From: Serinus canaria | Taxonomy: Eukaryota; Chordata; Aves; Passeriformes; Fringillidae | Assembly (NCBI RefSeq): GCF_022539315.1 | Contig: NC_066316.1 | Location: 53,693,994-53,757,993, forward strand | DNA length: 64,000 nt | Direction: 5' to 3' | In this document: one piece after another, positions 37,465 through 48,896 of the stretch | Layout: the number at the start of each line of letters is the position of its first letter | How positions within the stretch are numbered: the stretch's first letter is position 1 | Made by a program: the position numbers and the translations under genes | Notes under the pieces: model-generated | Seen by the model: the letters and a program-made list of their open reading frames with translations, nothing else | Told to the model about the DNA's origin: nothing | Databases searched by the model: none

Positions 37465-37504
37465 TGTATTTTTTATTGAATAATTGTATTTTTTATTGAA
37501 TAAT
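37465..37504. repeat. Exact 20-bp tandem duplication
   Basis: The unit TGTATTTTTTATTGAATAAT occurs twice without a mismatch. Two perfect copies imply a recent duplication or copy homogenisation. Confidence 0.95.
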
Positions 37505-38399
37505 TATCAATTGGTCGAAGCTGTACCGTGAATGCATGAAGTCAAATTCATGCTCCTGGCTGGAGGGAAGCAACTGTTTGTCATTACCAGCCCTCTGTGC
37601 AGCAGACAGGGTGATTGTTTCCACAAATAGCTCAAGCCATGTTTGGCACCCTTTCCCGTGCTGACGGCAGCTCTTCCTGGTTTTACTTAGTGGCACAGGT
37701 TGTATGCACTGAAATACCATGAGAGATGTTTTCAGAGGGTGGCTTGAGGGCTGTTGTGCTATAGATGTTTAACTCCAGCTCTCCATGGAGAAATGTCTTC
37801 CATACGACACCCTCAGACAGCCTTGTGTGTTTACTTTACTGCATGTCAGACTATGAGCCTCCAAAATGAGCAGAGCCATTGCACTCTGCGTTCACACCTT
37901 CCCATGTGTCACAATAGCTTCCTGTGTGGAGAAGCCCTCAGTGGTCAGAGCTTTCTCTTTTGTCCCTTTCATACTGATCACACCCTGAGGCTATCAGAAA
38001 TCCTTGATATAAACCCATATGATAAGTCCAATATAAAGCTCTGGGTAAAAAGATGAGGTGTATTGTTGCCTGTACTGTGTGATTGAGTCGTGGCTCAGGT
38101 GCTTTGATGATGTCAGCTGCCTCTTTCTGCTGAATTTTACCCCTCAGAGCTGGTGATAGGGTGATCCCATCCATCAGACCATCTTCCTCCAGTTCTTATT
38201 CCAGAAGGCCTGTAGCAAGCTTTTGGCTTTCTTTAGTGGAATATTTGTATGTACGTGGCAGTACAGGTCATGATTAATGAGCTCTGCAGTCTGAATGTTT
38301 TTTTTAATGTCAGAATAATAAAATATCTGGCTCGTCAGATTGCTTGCCCTGATTGTTCAGCTAAATGCATTTAGCACCAGAGGTAGAACCAGCAGATAC

Positions 38400-38945
38400 C
38401 TATAAGAATACCATTCTGGCAATTATTGTCAGAAGTGACAGCTGATTGCAGGTATTAGAACGATGCAACTTGTTCAAACTTAATGTTATCTATTATGAAC
38501 TCTACTTCATGATGATAATAGCTGGAAGGCATTGATTTTGTTTTCTGTTACTTATCTCAAGCCCATACATTTTGCTTGCATTATTGACTTTTCTGATCAT
38601 TTCATGCATCATCTCTTCAGAAGATGTGTAAATCAATGTTGACTGTGCAATGTATGTTGTTTATTAAGCTGCCACGTAGGGTTTACACCTTGAAGAAAAT
38701 CATCAAACGCATGTCTTGAATAATTGTTGAGCAGGCCTGGCAAGAGAGGGCAGCCTTGGAGCATGCTGGCGCTGGTGTGGAAGAGTTCAGTTAATTATTT
38801 ATCTGGGCCACAGTATTTGCATGCCTATATGAATTTTTTACGAAGTTAATTAGCTTTTCAAGATGTTGAATCGGTTCAGCGCTGCAATGATCGCAGCCTG
38901 ACACACTGGGCGAGTGGCTCGGAGAGAGACGCCTGAGTCACAGGC
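38400..38945. promoter_or_regulatory. Candidate developmental enhancer / conserved non-coding element
   Basis: The block is dense in transcription-factor-like sites. TTAATTA occurs at 38791-38797 and again at 38846-38852, and the POU octamer ATTTGCAT sits between them at 38815-38822. It is followed by a cluster of six CpGs in about 75 bases (GAATCGG, CAGCGCTG, GATCGCAG, GGGCGAG, CTCGGAG, GACGCC, 38868-38935). The upstream part (38440-38720) has low repeat content and further scattered CpGs (AACGATGC, CCACGTAGG, AAACGCATG). This composition is typical of vertebrate conserved non-coding elements, but conservation itself was not tested. Confidence 0.35.
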
Positions 38946-41900
38946 AGGAAAACAGGCAGTGGGGAGTGCAGATGGGTGGGGGTGCCTTTGAGCAACTCCA
39001 ACAGGTGGCCCTTAGCACCATGAAACCTACTGTGCCTGCGGTCAGCAGTTTGAACACGTAATACAGGAAGGGGCTCAGATTGCACCTCTTTCCCAGGCAA
39101 CAGATTTAGACATTTAGGTTGAACTAAAACTCCACCCACATAAAACCCGAGAGGGTGGAATGAAGAGGAACTGGGGAAATTAAAACCCGTCCCATGAGAT
39201 GGCCCAGGCTGCACAGCTGCTGCACAGGCTATTCACTCAGAGCTGCTCATCCAGACCATGGATGGAAAAAAACAGTCATCGCCTCTCTGCACCAGCTGGG
39301 GCCACTGCAAAGTCCTACAAACAGGCTGTGTGTGTCAGGACTCGAGGCTGGGAATCCAGCTCTACTGTTGCACTGGGAAGTAGATCCCAGTCAAACGTCA
39401 GGAGACAGACCCAGGGCCAGGAAGCAGCGAGGACCGAGACTGCAGAGACTGGTGCTATTGCACGGCGTTTGATGGCAATCTCACCTGCTGCTCAAAGCAA
39501 GGCAGGGAGGAGTGGTGGCAACTGAGACCTGTCCTGGGTTTGTTAGGGTTGCAGGTCTTTTGGTGCTTTTGTTGGGGCCAGAGGCTGAGCCAGGGTAGAG
39601 TGTAATCCTTATGCTGCAGGTCTTCTTGTCTACCACCATTGTCAGGCTTTGTGCCAGCCTTTAAGCAGGAATACAGGCACCCAAAGCAGCCTTTTCCTCC
39701 GTGCGCCTTGAGAACGGAGCCTGGCTGATAAGGAGTTTCCTAGGGAGTACCTCCTCCAAGAGGTAAGCTCCCTCTCAAAAACACTGCTCACTGTTGTCCT
39801 GAGTGTTTGGTGGTGAATGTGCAAAATTTAGAAATCTTTGCATTCTTTTCCTAGGGGTATCTTTGCACTGAAACGGTCTCATCCACAGCAATGAAATGCA
39901 CACTGAAAAAAAAATAATCGTATAATGCAAGAATGTTTGTTTACATTGTAAACGAACAGTTGCTATATAAAAGATGTACCCATGTCTGATCTTTTCACAC
40001 ATATGGTCATTTATTCAGAGAACAAATATTTCAGCATTTGGAAAGAGCCTCAGCTTTGAATATCGTCTCAAATCCAACTAAAGGGAAAAGAATGTCAAAT
40101 AGGCCATATAAATTCCATTGAACTAATGTTTTCATAATCCATATTGAAAAAATCTGAGAATAGAACATTTTTTTAAAGTGGCTGAGGGTTAGTCACTGAG
40201 CTCATTTGGAGAAATGAAATTTTCGCAGGTCTAGAAATGACAAAATATAATTTATATCAATGAAGATTAAATGAGATTTGGAGCCAAGTATTGTTCATAT
40301 TTAAAAGTTAAATAATAATTTGGCCTCTACATCATTAACAGTAAGTTTCATCTCCATCTGACTTTATTGTTGGCTACATAGTTCATTCTCTATTGGACAA
40401 AATGGGAAAGAAAGATCCTCATAGGAAAATGGGGGTATAGATTAGAAGGAGATGGACAGAAGAAGGAGAGAGATTGTGTTGTTTGGGATGTGTTTGTGAG
40501 CATAATCTTCTGAAATCCTTGTGGAAGTGAGGAACAACCAAATCAGATACTGTGGTCCATCGAAGCTCCACAACCCCTTCTACACGCTTGCAATTATCGC
40601 TTTATCTGTGCTTTTGAAAATACATTTGTGTTCTTTGTGTACTTAACTCTGAGCAGGATTGTTCCTTATTTTCCCCTTTGAATGAACTCCTTAGAAATCC
40701 TAATGAAAACTGAACAAAAGCCCCCACCAGGTGACTCATGGAGTAGCTTTGTTCCTGCCACCTGATGAGAGCCTCTATGCAGTATCTGCTTCTAACACAT
40801 AGTTTCCTGCTTCTCTCACTTCCCCATCCAGAAATGGAGTTTTATTTATAAAGAGAGGTTCTTAGATAGAGAAAAGTATTAGATAGGAACTTTCCCTTAC
40901 TGATTGTCCATTCTTTCTTATTTTGCAAGCTTAATGCATGTTGGAATCCCTGCTTAGCATAACATCCTGCTCAAAATGCTTGCTGGACTGTCTATAATGT
41001 CACCTTCTCTCCCCTGCAGAGTTTTCAGGGAATCAGTGGATAGTGAGGGGAATGTTTGATCCTTTGACTGTAACTTCTGTCTGTAGGTGCTTGGAACCCT
41101 TGCTGAAGGACTCAGGAAAAATCAGGCAAATGGTCTTTAATTTTACTCTTAAAAGGAAAAAGGATGACAGAAATTACTACTAATCAAGTAAATGAGAGAC
41201 CTCCTTAACCACGCTAATTGTGCTCATTTAAAGCTCTTTTGGTGAAACTCTAACCAGCAGTCAGTGAGAATTGCTACTGAAAGTAGTACAACTAGGATTT
41301 AACCAACAATGTTACCTTCATTTCTCTATTTTTCATAGTCTGTATGTCATATCTGCCAGGTCTGTGTGGATGTTTCAGATATCCAAGGCTTTGAGCAGCA
41401 TAGAAATCCTAGTGAGTGTCTGTATCTCTCTTCTGTTGTCAACAATGTAGAAATCTCTAAGCAAAAGTAATTATTGATTATATCTGGTTACTAGAGACAA
41501 AGGATCTTGTCCTTAATATCCTTAAAATAAGTAGGACAGGAGTTGAACTAGGTTTTTTTTTCCTGCAAGTTCATCTATTCATATTCTCTCAGTTAAATAG
41601 ATATATTTTAAGAAATGGTATCCTGGTTACAAACCCCTATCTCCCAAAAGGTAGAAGACCTCAAACTTTCTTCCACCTTCTCTATTTCTTCCTCAAATGC
41701 AATCCCAAGTGGGAAGGAGAACACTCAGCTTACTAGTTCTTCTGACTGGATGGGGTTTTTTTGCCAACAGATACAACTTAAAGCAATAGGGCTTTCATTT
41801 TTCATTAGTTCTAAGGTGAATGGTTTAGTATTCCTCTCACCAAAGGAAGTGTAGGCAGGAGGATTGTCTTAAGGCACACAGGCAGGTGTATGGAGGATTC

Positions 41901-44131
41901 AGGCTGAGAGATAACTCCTCTTCTTACAGTCTGGAGTTCAAAGAGCCTGAGATGCTCTGGGTACTTGAGCCCTCCACAGAGGGTAGCCACATCCTCACCT
42001 ATAAGAGATCTCTGTCCTTCTGCTGGAGTCCTCATACAGCATGTCATCCCAGATGGCACCAAATACCTATCCCTGGCTTACTCAGCTGAGCCCACAGCAT
42101 GCCCTTAGCACCATGCATATAAACACTGGACTATAGACTTAATCTTGAGGTCTCAGATAAAAAGCAACTCTGACCTGGGTTTCCTGTCATTTTCATTCCT
42201 CCCTGGTTTTCCAGGCAGTTTGTGAGCACAGTACTCGGGTGGTGTGTATTAGATTAGCTCCAATATTTTAAGCCATCATTTAATTTGCAAATGAATATTT
42301 AATTGGCTACTGAATACTCAGGCAGACATGGGAAGCTCTGAATGAGTGGTACATGGGGCTAGCTCCATGAAGGCAGAGACTGGGATTACACGCTGGGACC
42401 AGCCTGACTTGCAAGCCGAGCTATCAGGTTATTTGGCAGTATTCACTTATTTATATTCATATTTATGTTTATTTGAATTTTAGAACCTTTTTTTTTGGGA
42501 AGTTGGCTATGCTTTGCATTTTACTAACTTGCATGAAGTCTGCTCTGAAAACTGCCAAAATCCTGATATAGCCATATAATATCCGTGTCTCAATTGGGCT
42601 GGGTAGTTGTGAATCACCAAGTTTCCATTTTGATATGGGAGCAAATCTGGTCTTAGAGACAAAGTCACATTATACACAAATCATTGCAAAGTAATAGAGA
42701 TTTTAACATCACTTCCTATCTGGATGCATACTTATCAGAAAACAGCAGGTATTTGATGTTTGACAGGTCAGAAAAATGTGTGACAATCCAAAGGAAAATA
42801 ATTTCCCTTGATTATGTCTCTTCTGGCTGCTGAGTCTGAGAGTTTATACTGTTTATCTATATTGAGGTACAAATTTGATGAATTTTATATTTTCACTTTT
42901 TTTTTTGTTGCTGTGTAATCTATATTGATATTGTATAGAGTTGCTCTGGCTCATTTATCTTTTAGATGACCTGTCATAAGTAGGTTATACTTTTATACTT
43001 TTACATAAGCTGCAAAACATTTTGACCCTCCATACATGTTTAGTGACAAACATGCAGAAGTGACTGACATGAGCAATGTGAAGAGCATTGGATGAGCAGG
43101 CACATCAGAGCAGCCTCCCCTGCTCCAGAGGAGAAAACTTCCTGGACCCCTCCTGCCCTGAGAGGAGACAGACCAAGCCAAATCAGACAGTACTGAGAAC
43201 AGAAGAGAAATAAGCCAGGCAAAGCAGAGCAGCAACACAAGAGAGGATTTTATTTCCTAGTGTTTACTTTCTAACTGGAACTAAACCTATTTTGACTTCC
43301 TGTCAAAATATCTCCTCATATGTAGCTGGATCTTTTAAGGGGCAAAGTTGCTGACATTTCTACGGGGCGATCACATCCATTTGAAATGGAAGCAGCCAGG
43401 ACACTGCATTGTTGTTTTACCAGGCAATGTGTGTGGATCATGGTGGGAGGAATTACGTTCCAGTCCCCTTGCCATCTGCCCAGCACAGCTTTCTGGGATG
43501 CAGCTTGATACAGGGATGTTTATTCCACAGGATGCAATACATATGAACTCTTCTGGTGCACGAATGCAATCATTTCAGATTCTTTTAACTTCTTTTTTAA
43601 AAGAAGACTTAGCTTCCAGTCCCACAAGTGCTTCAGTGTGTGTATGGGTCTACTCATATAAATTGCATTACTGCAGAAGCAAGTGATGTTTTTCTGACTA
43701 AGTAGATATTTATTTGGAGGGTCAAGGTTTCTCAAACTATTACTTTATTAAAAAAAATAAAATCTAGAGATTTTTAGTATAAATACCTGTGGGATTTTTT
43801 TGTTCATTCATTTAGATTTCCATATTTTAATGGTTATTTATTTTTCCAAGATATCTATTAAAAGGTATTGCCACTTAAAAATGTGATGTGAGAGAAACAC
43901 AGCAGCAATGTATTTAAACTATTTCTGTGCTAAATAGCTGGAGAATGAGAGCAAGCTTTACATACACTTGGTGTTCTGAGAGACAGAGTTCCTGTTGTTA
44001 TTTAATTTTCTGTTGCTGGAGAAGGTCCTTTGCAAAGCATTGCTCACTCGTTAGGACAGTTCCAGAGGCTATGCTGGCCATGGTTTGGGGTTATGTGGCA
44101 GCACCCTTGGAGCTGTGTGTTGCTCTGTTGA
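38946..44131. other. Non-coding DNA
   Basis: No gene is recognised. From 39190 to 39530 several frames are open at once on the plus strand (for example 108 codons from ATGGCC at 39199, in a good Kozak context), with raised CpG. I cannot assign a product. From 39900 to 43900 it is AT-rich and featureless by eye. Confidence 0.5.
39646..39762 (+). ncRNA. Candidate 117-nt non-coding exon, plus strand
   Basis: A long pyrimidine-rich acceptor (GTCTACCACCATTGTCAG ending at 39645) and a good donor (CCAAGAG|GTAAGC at 39763) bracket 117 nt. All three frames contain a stop, so it would be untranslated or a non-coding RNA exon. It lies 0.1-0.8 kb downstream of a CpG-richer stretch, which could hold a promoter. 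The call rests on splice-site appearance alone. Confidence 0.18.
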
Positions 44132-44171
44132 CATCCCTTTCCCTCCACGTGCATCCCTTTCCCTCCACGTG
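44132..44171. repeat. Exact 20-bp tandem duplication
   Basis: The unit CATCCCTTTCCCTCCACGTG occurs twice with no mismatch, each copy carrying an E-box (CACGTG when read with the following base). It lies 105 bp upstream of the CR1 element and is not part of it. Confidence 0.95.
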
Positions 44172-44275
44172 CAGCCCAGCCAGTGCCAAACCACAGCAGG
44201 GCATGGGGCCAGTTGCACCTTGCCCTGACCATCAGCATCAGAGGCGTTTTTGTAATGTGAGCAGCCTGGTCAAAA

Positions 44276-45077
44276 TTAAGACCTCGACAAATTAGAGGGC
44301 TGGGCAATCACCAACCATATGAAGTTTAACTAAGTGCTGGATTCTGCATCTGGGATGGGGCAGCCCTGGTTGTGGGGAATGAGGGGCTGGAGAGCAGTGC
44401 TGCAGAAAGGGACCTGGGGGTCCTGGTCAATGGCAAGTTGAACAGGAGCCAGTAGTGCCCTGGCAGCCAGAAGGGCCACCCATGTCCTGGGGGGCATCAG
44501 GCACAGCATGGCCAGCCAGGCAAGGGAGGGGATTGTCCTGCTCTGCTCTGCGCTGGGGCAGGCTCACCTCCAGTGCTGGGGCCAGTTTTGGTTGCCACAA
44601 TATAAAAAAGATATTAAGCTGTTAGAAAGCATCCAAAGGAGGGAAGCAAAGATGATGAAGGGCTTTGGGGGAAGCTGCATGGGGAGTGGCTGAGGTCACT
44701 TGGTCTGTTCAGCCTGGAGGAGACTGAGGGGAGAGCTCATCTCTGTCTACAACTTCCTCAAGAGGGGAAGAGGAGGGGCAGTTACAGATCCCTTCACTCT
44801 CATCATCAGTGGCAGGACTCAACAGAATGTCCTGGAGCTGAGTCAGAAGAGGTTTAGGTTGGATATTAGAAAAATGTTCTTCATCCAGAGAGTATTTGAG
44901 CACTGGAACAGGCTCCCCAGGGAAGTGGTCACAACACCAAGCCAGTGTGAATTCAAGAAGTGTTTGTACAATGCTCTCAGCACATGGTGTGACTCTTGGA
45001 GTGTCCTGCTCAAGTCCAGGAGCTGGACTCGATGATCCTAATGGGCCCCTTCAGCATATCCTATGATTTCTATGATA
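44276..45077 (+). mobile_element. 5'-truncated CR1 retrotransposon
   Basis: This is the clearest element of the window. It starts inside the reverse-transcriptase-bearing frame of a CR1 LINE (AGACCTCGACAAATTAGAGG corresponds to the usual agacctcaacaggctggaga). It continues through the blocks AAAGGGACCTGGGGGTCCTG and GGCTCCCCAGGGAAGTGG. It ends with CTGGACTCGATGATCCTAAT and a decayed CTATGATTTCTATGAT 3' repeat, the CR1 hallmark. Target-primed reverse transcription by the element's own enzyme usually leaves such 5'-truncated, 3'-complete copies, with no poly(A) tail and no clear target duplication, as here. Similarity to the avian consensus is good enough that the insertion probably dates from within bird evolution. 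Confidence 0.93.
44508..45035 (+). pseudogene. Remnant of CR1 ORF2 C-terminus
   Basis: Two open pieces in different frames, separated by a stop near 44692, encode the C-terminal part of the CR1 ORF2 polyprotein (endonuclease plus reverse transcriptase in the full element). The first piece, 44508-44693, contains QYKKDIKLLESIQRREAKM, matching the family's QYKKDIELLERVQRRATKM. The second, 44700-45035, contains RFRLDIRKMFF and EHWNRLPREVV, which are diagnostic of CR1. All catalytic RT motifs lie upstream of the truncation point, so the fragment is inactive. Confidence 0.9.
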
Positions 45078-46460
45078 TTGCTTTTGTTTGGAACTTCTAA
45101 AGGAGAGTTTTAATAATTTTATGAAAGATGGGAAAATGTCTTTTTCTATCAGACATCCTGACAGCGCTTTCCCCTGAGACCATCCTGATGAAGGCACATT
45201 TGCCATAGCTGTGCACTGCCTTTCAGTGCATCCAACAAGCTTAATAACCCCCTGTGTGCTTCTGCTGAAGTTACCAGCAATGGTTTACCTAACAATGAAG
45301 ATTCAAGTTATCACTGATGAGTTTATTCATTTAAATAGCTTACACTTCCATTATTAGCTTTTTCTATGGACCTAGAGGTCACAGCACTGGCAATGCTGCA
45401 TTCACACTTTGAAATCCTGAGAGGTTTATCTCCTCAAAGATGCCCCAGATTTGGATTCACAAAGTAGATAATAATCTTTTCACCTGCCTCGGGCTTGCAG
45501 GTTGTTGTTTTTATCTTGAGAAGACACAACCCTAAAAGGAAAATTGCCTTGCAAGGAAGTGAAAAGTCTTGTTTCTATATTCAGACTTCCAGGAGGTTTT
45601 AGTCATCTACACATTTCCTAGCAAATTATTCTGATCAGCAGGAAGGGTTGCCCATAGAATTTACCCCTCGTTAGGAGCTATTGACCAGGAAAATGACCTT
45701 TTGTTCCTGCAATCTATAAATTACCTTTTAAAGTCATTTGCAATAACCGTTAAAGTAGGGAAGCAGTTACAGGAGAGATGGATATGAAGGAAGGTAGCTA
45801 CGACATGAACCATCAGTAGACATTGGCCACAGTACATTCTAAATCCTTTTTGTGTCAGGGGCAAATGAAATCTTTCTGAATAGGAAATAAAAGTAAAGCT
45901 AAGTTATCATTAAAAAAATTAAAATATTTAATTAGCTTTACTCATCGCTAGCAATCACTGGAAATGGAAAGGTGGTGAGAGCAGGGGAGATGAAAACAGC
46001 AAAGTCTTCAAATGCAGATGAGGAGCACTGGTAAAACCCAACTTTGTGGTAAGCATTTAAAGGACCCCTTAATTAGCTTTTCTGGAAAGTTCACTGATGA
46101 TATGCTAGAATAATGATCCCATATGTTAAAAAATGTCTAGTCATTAGCCAGCATGGTTGCTGAACATACTAATGCATTTGCCTTTTAGATATTTCAAGAG
46201 TGTCTGGTGCCTCTGCTGCTGATGCTGCTGGGGAGGTCAGCCCTTTGTTTTGCTAAATCACATACTGGCTTTCAGGACTGAATCATTTTCTTAGTCACAC
46301 TGTGAATATCAGTTCCCAGCAAAGAGAGGAGAATGGTCTTGTTTAGAATGGAAAGGACAGAGGGTTCAAGAGGGATGGGGCTTGTTTTGTTCTTTTTTTG
46401 TTTTCTGTCTTGGCCCTGGTCCACCAATATATGCAAAATTTGGAGTGAATTAGCAGAATA

Positions 46461-46485
46461 AGTGTGGGACTGGCAGTCCCACACT
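46461..46485. repeat. Perfect 11-bp hairpin with 3-nt loop
   Basis: AGTGTGGGACT and its exact complement AGTCCCACACT flank GGC. The stem is GC-balanced and would be stable in RNA, but pairing stops at its base, so it is too short for a microRNA precursor. No T-rich tract follows it. Confidence 0.9.
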
Positions 46486-48058
46486 GTCAATAGATTATTG
46501 ATAGCAAAAAAATGTTTTTTTAACACTTAGTCACTAAAGCACCTTGGGGTTTCAGACAGATGCTCAGGTGTATTCTAAAATAAATGTCATCACTCATCAT
46601 TTTGTAGCTGTGATAGACAAGTAGCCAGTCTAAAGACGGGTACCTTGAGACTGGGACTTGCTGAGGACAAGAAATCTCGTCTGACACCTTAGCTGTGAAG
46701 TTACAGACTTTCACTCATTAAGCTCATGTGCTAGAAGACTTGAATAATCTTCTCTAAACTTTTTGGTTTTACCTGGTCCACTTTTTGGTGCAAGTCCACC
46801 TGGTCAAATGAAAGATTTCTCATTGATTTCCTTAGGACTGTATTAGACATGAGTTAAAAATAAGCAGGGATGGAGCTAAACTAAGAAAAATTAATAGGAG
46901 AGGTATTTCTGCAGATAGACTAGAAAGGTAGGTTTGAATGCAGAGAAACTGACCAAAACTGTTTGAGTTGGTGTGACTAGGAGAAAGACCTTGTGTCAGT
47001 AGTGAGGAGACCACAAGAAAAGTACAAAGAAAAGTGAATTTTGGACTAATAGAAGATGTGGAGGGAGGAGCAACACAAATAATTCTCATGCTTTCAAAAC
47101 AACAAGATCTTCAGCAGATCTCATTTTGAGGAGGCAAGAGATAATTTAAAAAGAAGATATATTGAAAGGACTCTTAAGTTTAATATCCCAGAAATAAGCA
47201 TCTCAAATCTGATTTAAACTTTGTCCACTGGGGTGTTATTTTTTTCCTTAAAATTTCCATTTTGAAGTCTAGAGGACAGAGGAAAATGCAGAATCAATAA
47301 ATATACAAAGGCATCTTTTTATTGGTCTCTCTCTCAGTGTTTGATGGAATTACAGGAAAAAGAAAAGTAAATGTGTTTCTTAGGATAAAGTCTAACACAT
47401 TCTTCTTTTTAAGAATATTTTGAAGCTAAGGCAGTGTGATTAGGTATTTTCTTTGTCCTGTGGCTCTCTGGAATGAAGAGTCTGGGCTCCAGGGTACATT
47501 TTCCTCCACTTACAGTAGAAGAACCCACATCAAGTTCATTTTTTATGACTTCCATAATCATGTGTGGATTGTCACAGTGTGAGAGCTGGAGTTAATTTTA
47601 ACTGAATTGTGGCCTAGAAAATATAGTTGCTTAATAGGCCTGAAATATACATCAGATCAGAATTTCCATTTCCAAAATTTGGAATGAGTTACTCATCTGT
47701 GAAGCTGACAACAGCTTCCATGTTTAAGCGCTAAACAGCTTTTATTGAGCCAACTTTTAGAAGGTGCTAATATCTAGATCCACATGTCTTCTATGTTTGC
47801 AATGGCAAATACTCAAAAAGAAGCATAATTTGGCTCAAAATGAGTTGATATAACAAAAAAGTTCACATTCTTCCTATGTCACTGTTGCCTGAAACAGATA
47901 TAGAGGCAATTTATTCAGAATAAATTATTGCCAGCCTTAGCTAAAATAACTTGCTCTGTGAAGCTTCCTTATGTATTTAACCAAGGGGAGCTGTCTGGCT
48001 ACATCTGTTTTTGCACATCTTTCAGATGTATCACCCACAAAATCCACCGTTTGGGGAT

Positions 48059-48080
48059 ACTGTGTCATCAGTGACACAGT
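48059..48080. repeat. Perfect 9-bp palindrome with 4-nt centre
   Basis: ACTGTGTCA and TGACACAGT flank TCAG. Each arm carries a TGACA half-site, so it could bind a dimeric factor (TALE homeodomain or bZIP class), but this is only inference. Confidence 0.9.
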
Positions 48081-48556
48081 CTAGGGAACTCTGAGCTCAT
48101 AATCCAAAGAACAGATTACATCCATCCATATATGTAGTTTTTTCATCTGTGTCAGATGCAATGTTGATAATATTCTTCATTGTAATATTTAATGACAATC
48201 TTCATCTAATAATTGATGGCTGTATAATTTAATACATAAAATTAGTTATTCATGGGAGGTTGGAAAATGTTCTTCATTTTTCTTAACTGTTTAAGGACAT
48301 CTTGAGAAGGAAGAAGGAAGTGAAATTGTTTGGGAAAAATTGAAGACTATAAATTGGTCACTTGAATTGTAATATGGCATTTCACACATTTGGACATGCT
48401 ATTTTGAGGCAGATGTAGGAAACCCAGAGAATCTGGACTGAAGTTCCTTTGCTTTTTGCTCATTCATCAATCCACTGGTTTTCTTTGTGGCACAAATGCA
48501 CTGATATGCTTTACTCTCCCACTCTTCCTGAACATATTCCCTCCTTAAGTAACTCA

Positions 48557-48896
48557 GTCATGGCTTAGCCCCAGCCATTGACCAAGCGCCATGCAGCCAC
48601 AAGAGGGGACATCTGGAATGATGGCTTTGACTTTCCCAAGGAACTGTTTTGTCTGAATGGAGCCCTGCTGTCCCGGGGATGGTTTGACACTTGCCTGCCC
48701 ATGGGAAGTGGTGACATCATTCCTCATTCTGCTTTGCTTTGTACTCATGGCTTTCGCTTTCTCCATTAAACTGCCTTTGTCTCAACCCATGGGTTTCCAG
48801 CTTTTATCCTTCAGATTCTCTCCCCAGTTCCACTGGTGGGTGAGTGAGGGAGTGGCTGTGAGGTGTTTGGGGACAGGCTGGGGTTAAACCATGGCA
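48557..48896 (+). mobile_element. Partial solo LTR of an endogenous retrovirus, with inverted left end
   Basis: Positions 48604-48896 are the 3' part of an avian retroviral LTR in plus orientation. It keeps the poly(A)-signal region ATTAAACTG (48765-48773), TGTCTCAACCCATGGGTTT, AGATTCTCTCCCCAG and the terminal GGGTTAAACCATGGCA. The same family is present as a longer copy on the minus strand at 58839-59404. The 5' half with the TATA region is missing. In its place, 48557-48602 is an inverted copy of the LTR 3' end (GGCTTAGCCCCAGCC compared with the complement of GGCTGGGGTTAAACC). The result is an imperfect palindrome about 45 bp long at the two ends of a 340-bp unit. No viral coding sequence is present. 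Confidence 0.8.

Larger units (their letters stand above)
31926..38399. other. Non-coding DNA with a GC-richer island of chance frames
   Basis: No gene is recognised. From about 32600 to 33670 the base composition rises in GC, and open frames appear on both strands, including 217 codons at 32711-33364 minus and 84-105 codon frames overlapping it. None carries a recognisable domain. A short patch at 32180-32250 keeps CpGs (GGCACGGCAAG, AGCGTCGGG, AAGCGTAAAG, AAGCGGGCCC) and may be conserved. The G-quadruplex motif, the 17-bp palindrome and the 20-bp tandem repeat are noted separately. Confidence 0.5.
45078..48556. other. Non-coding AT-rich DNA with two hairpins
   Basis: No gene or interspersed repeat is recognised. 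It holds two strong short inverted repeats, at 46461-46485 and 48059-48080, listed separately. A weaker one (AATTTATT/AATAAATT, 47908-47926) is also present. Confidence 0.5.
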
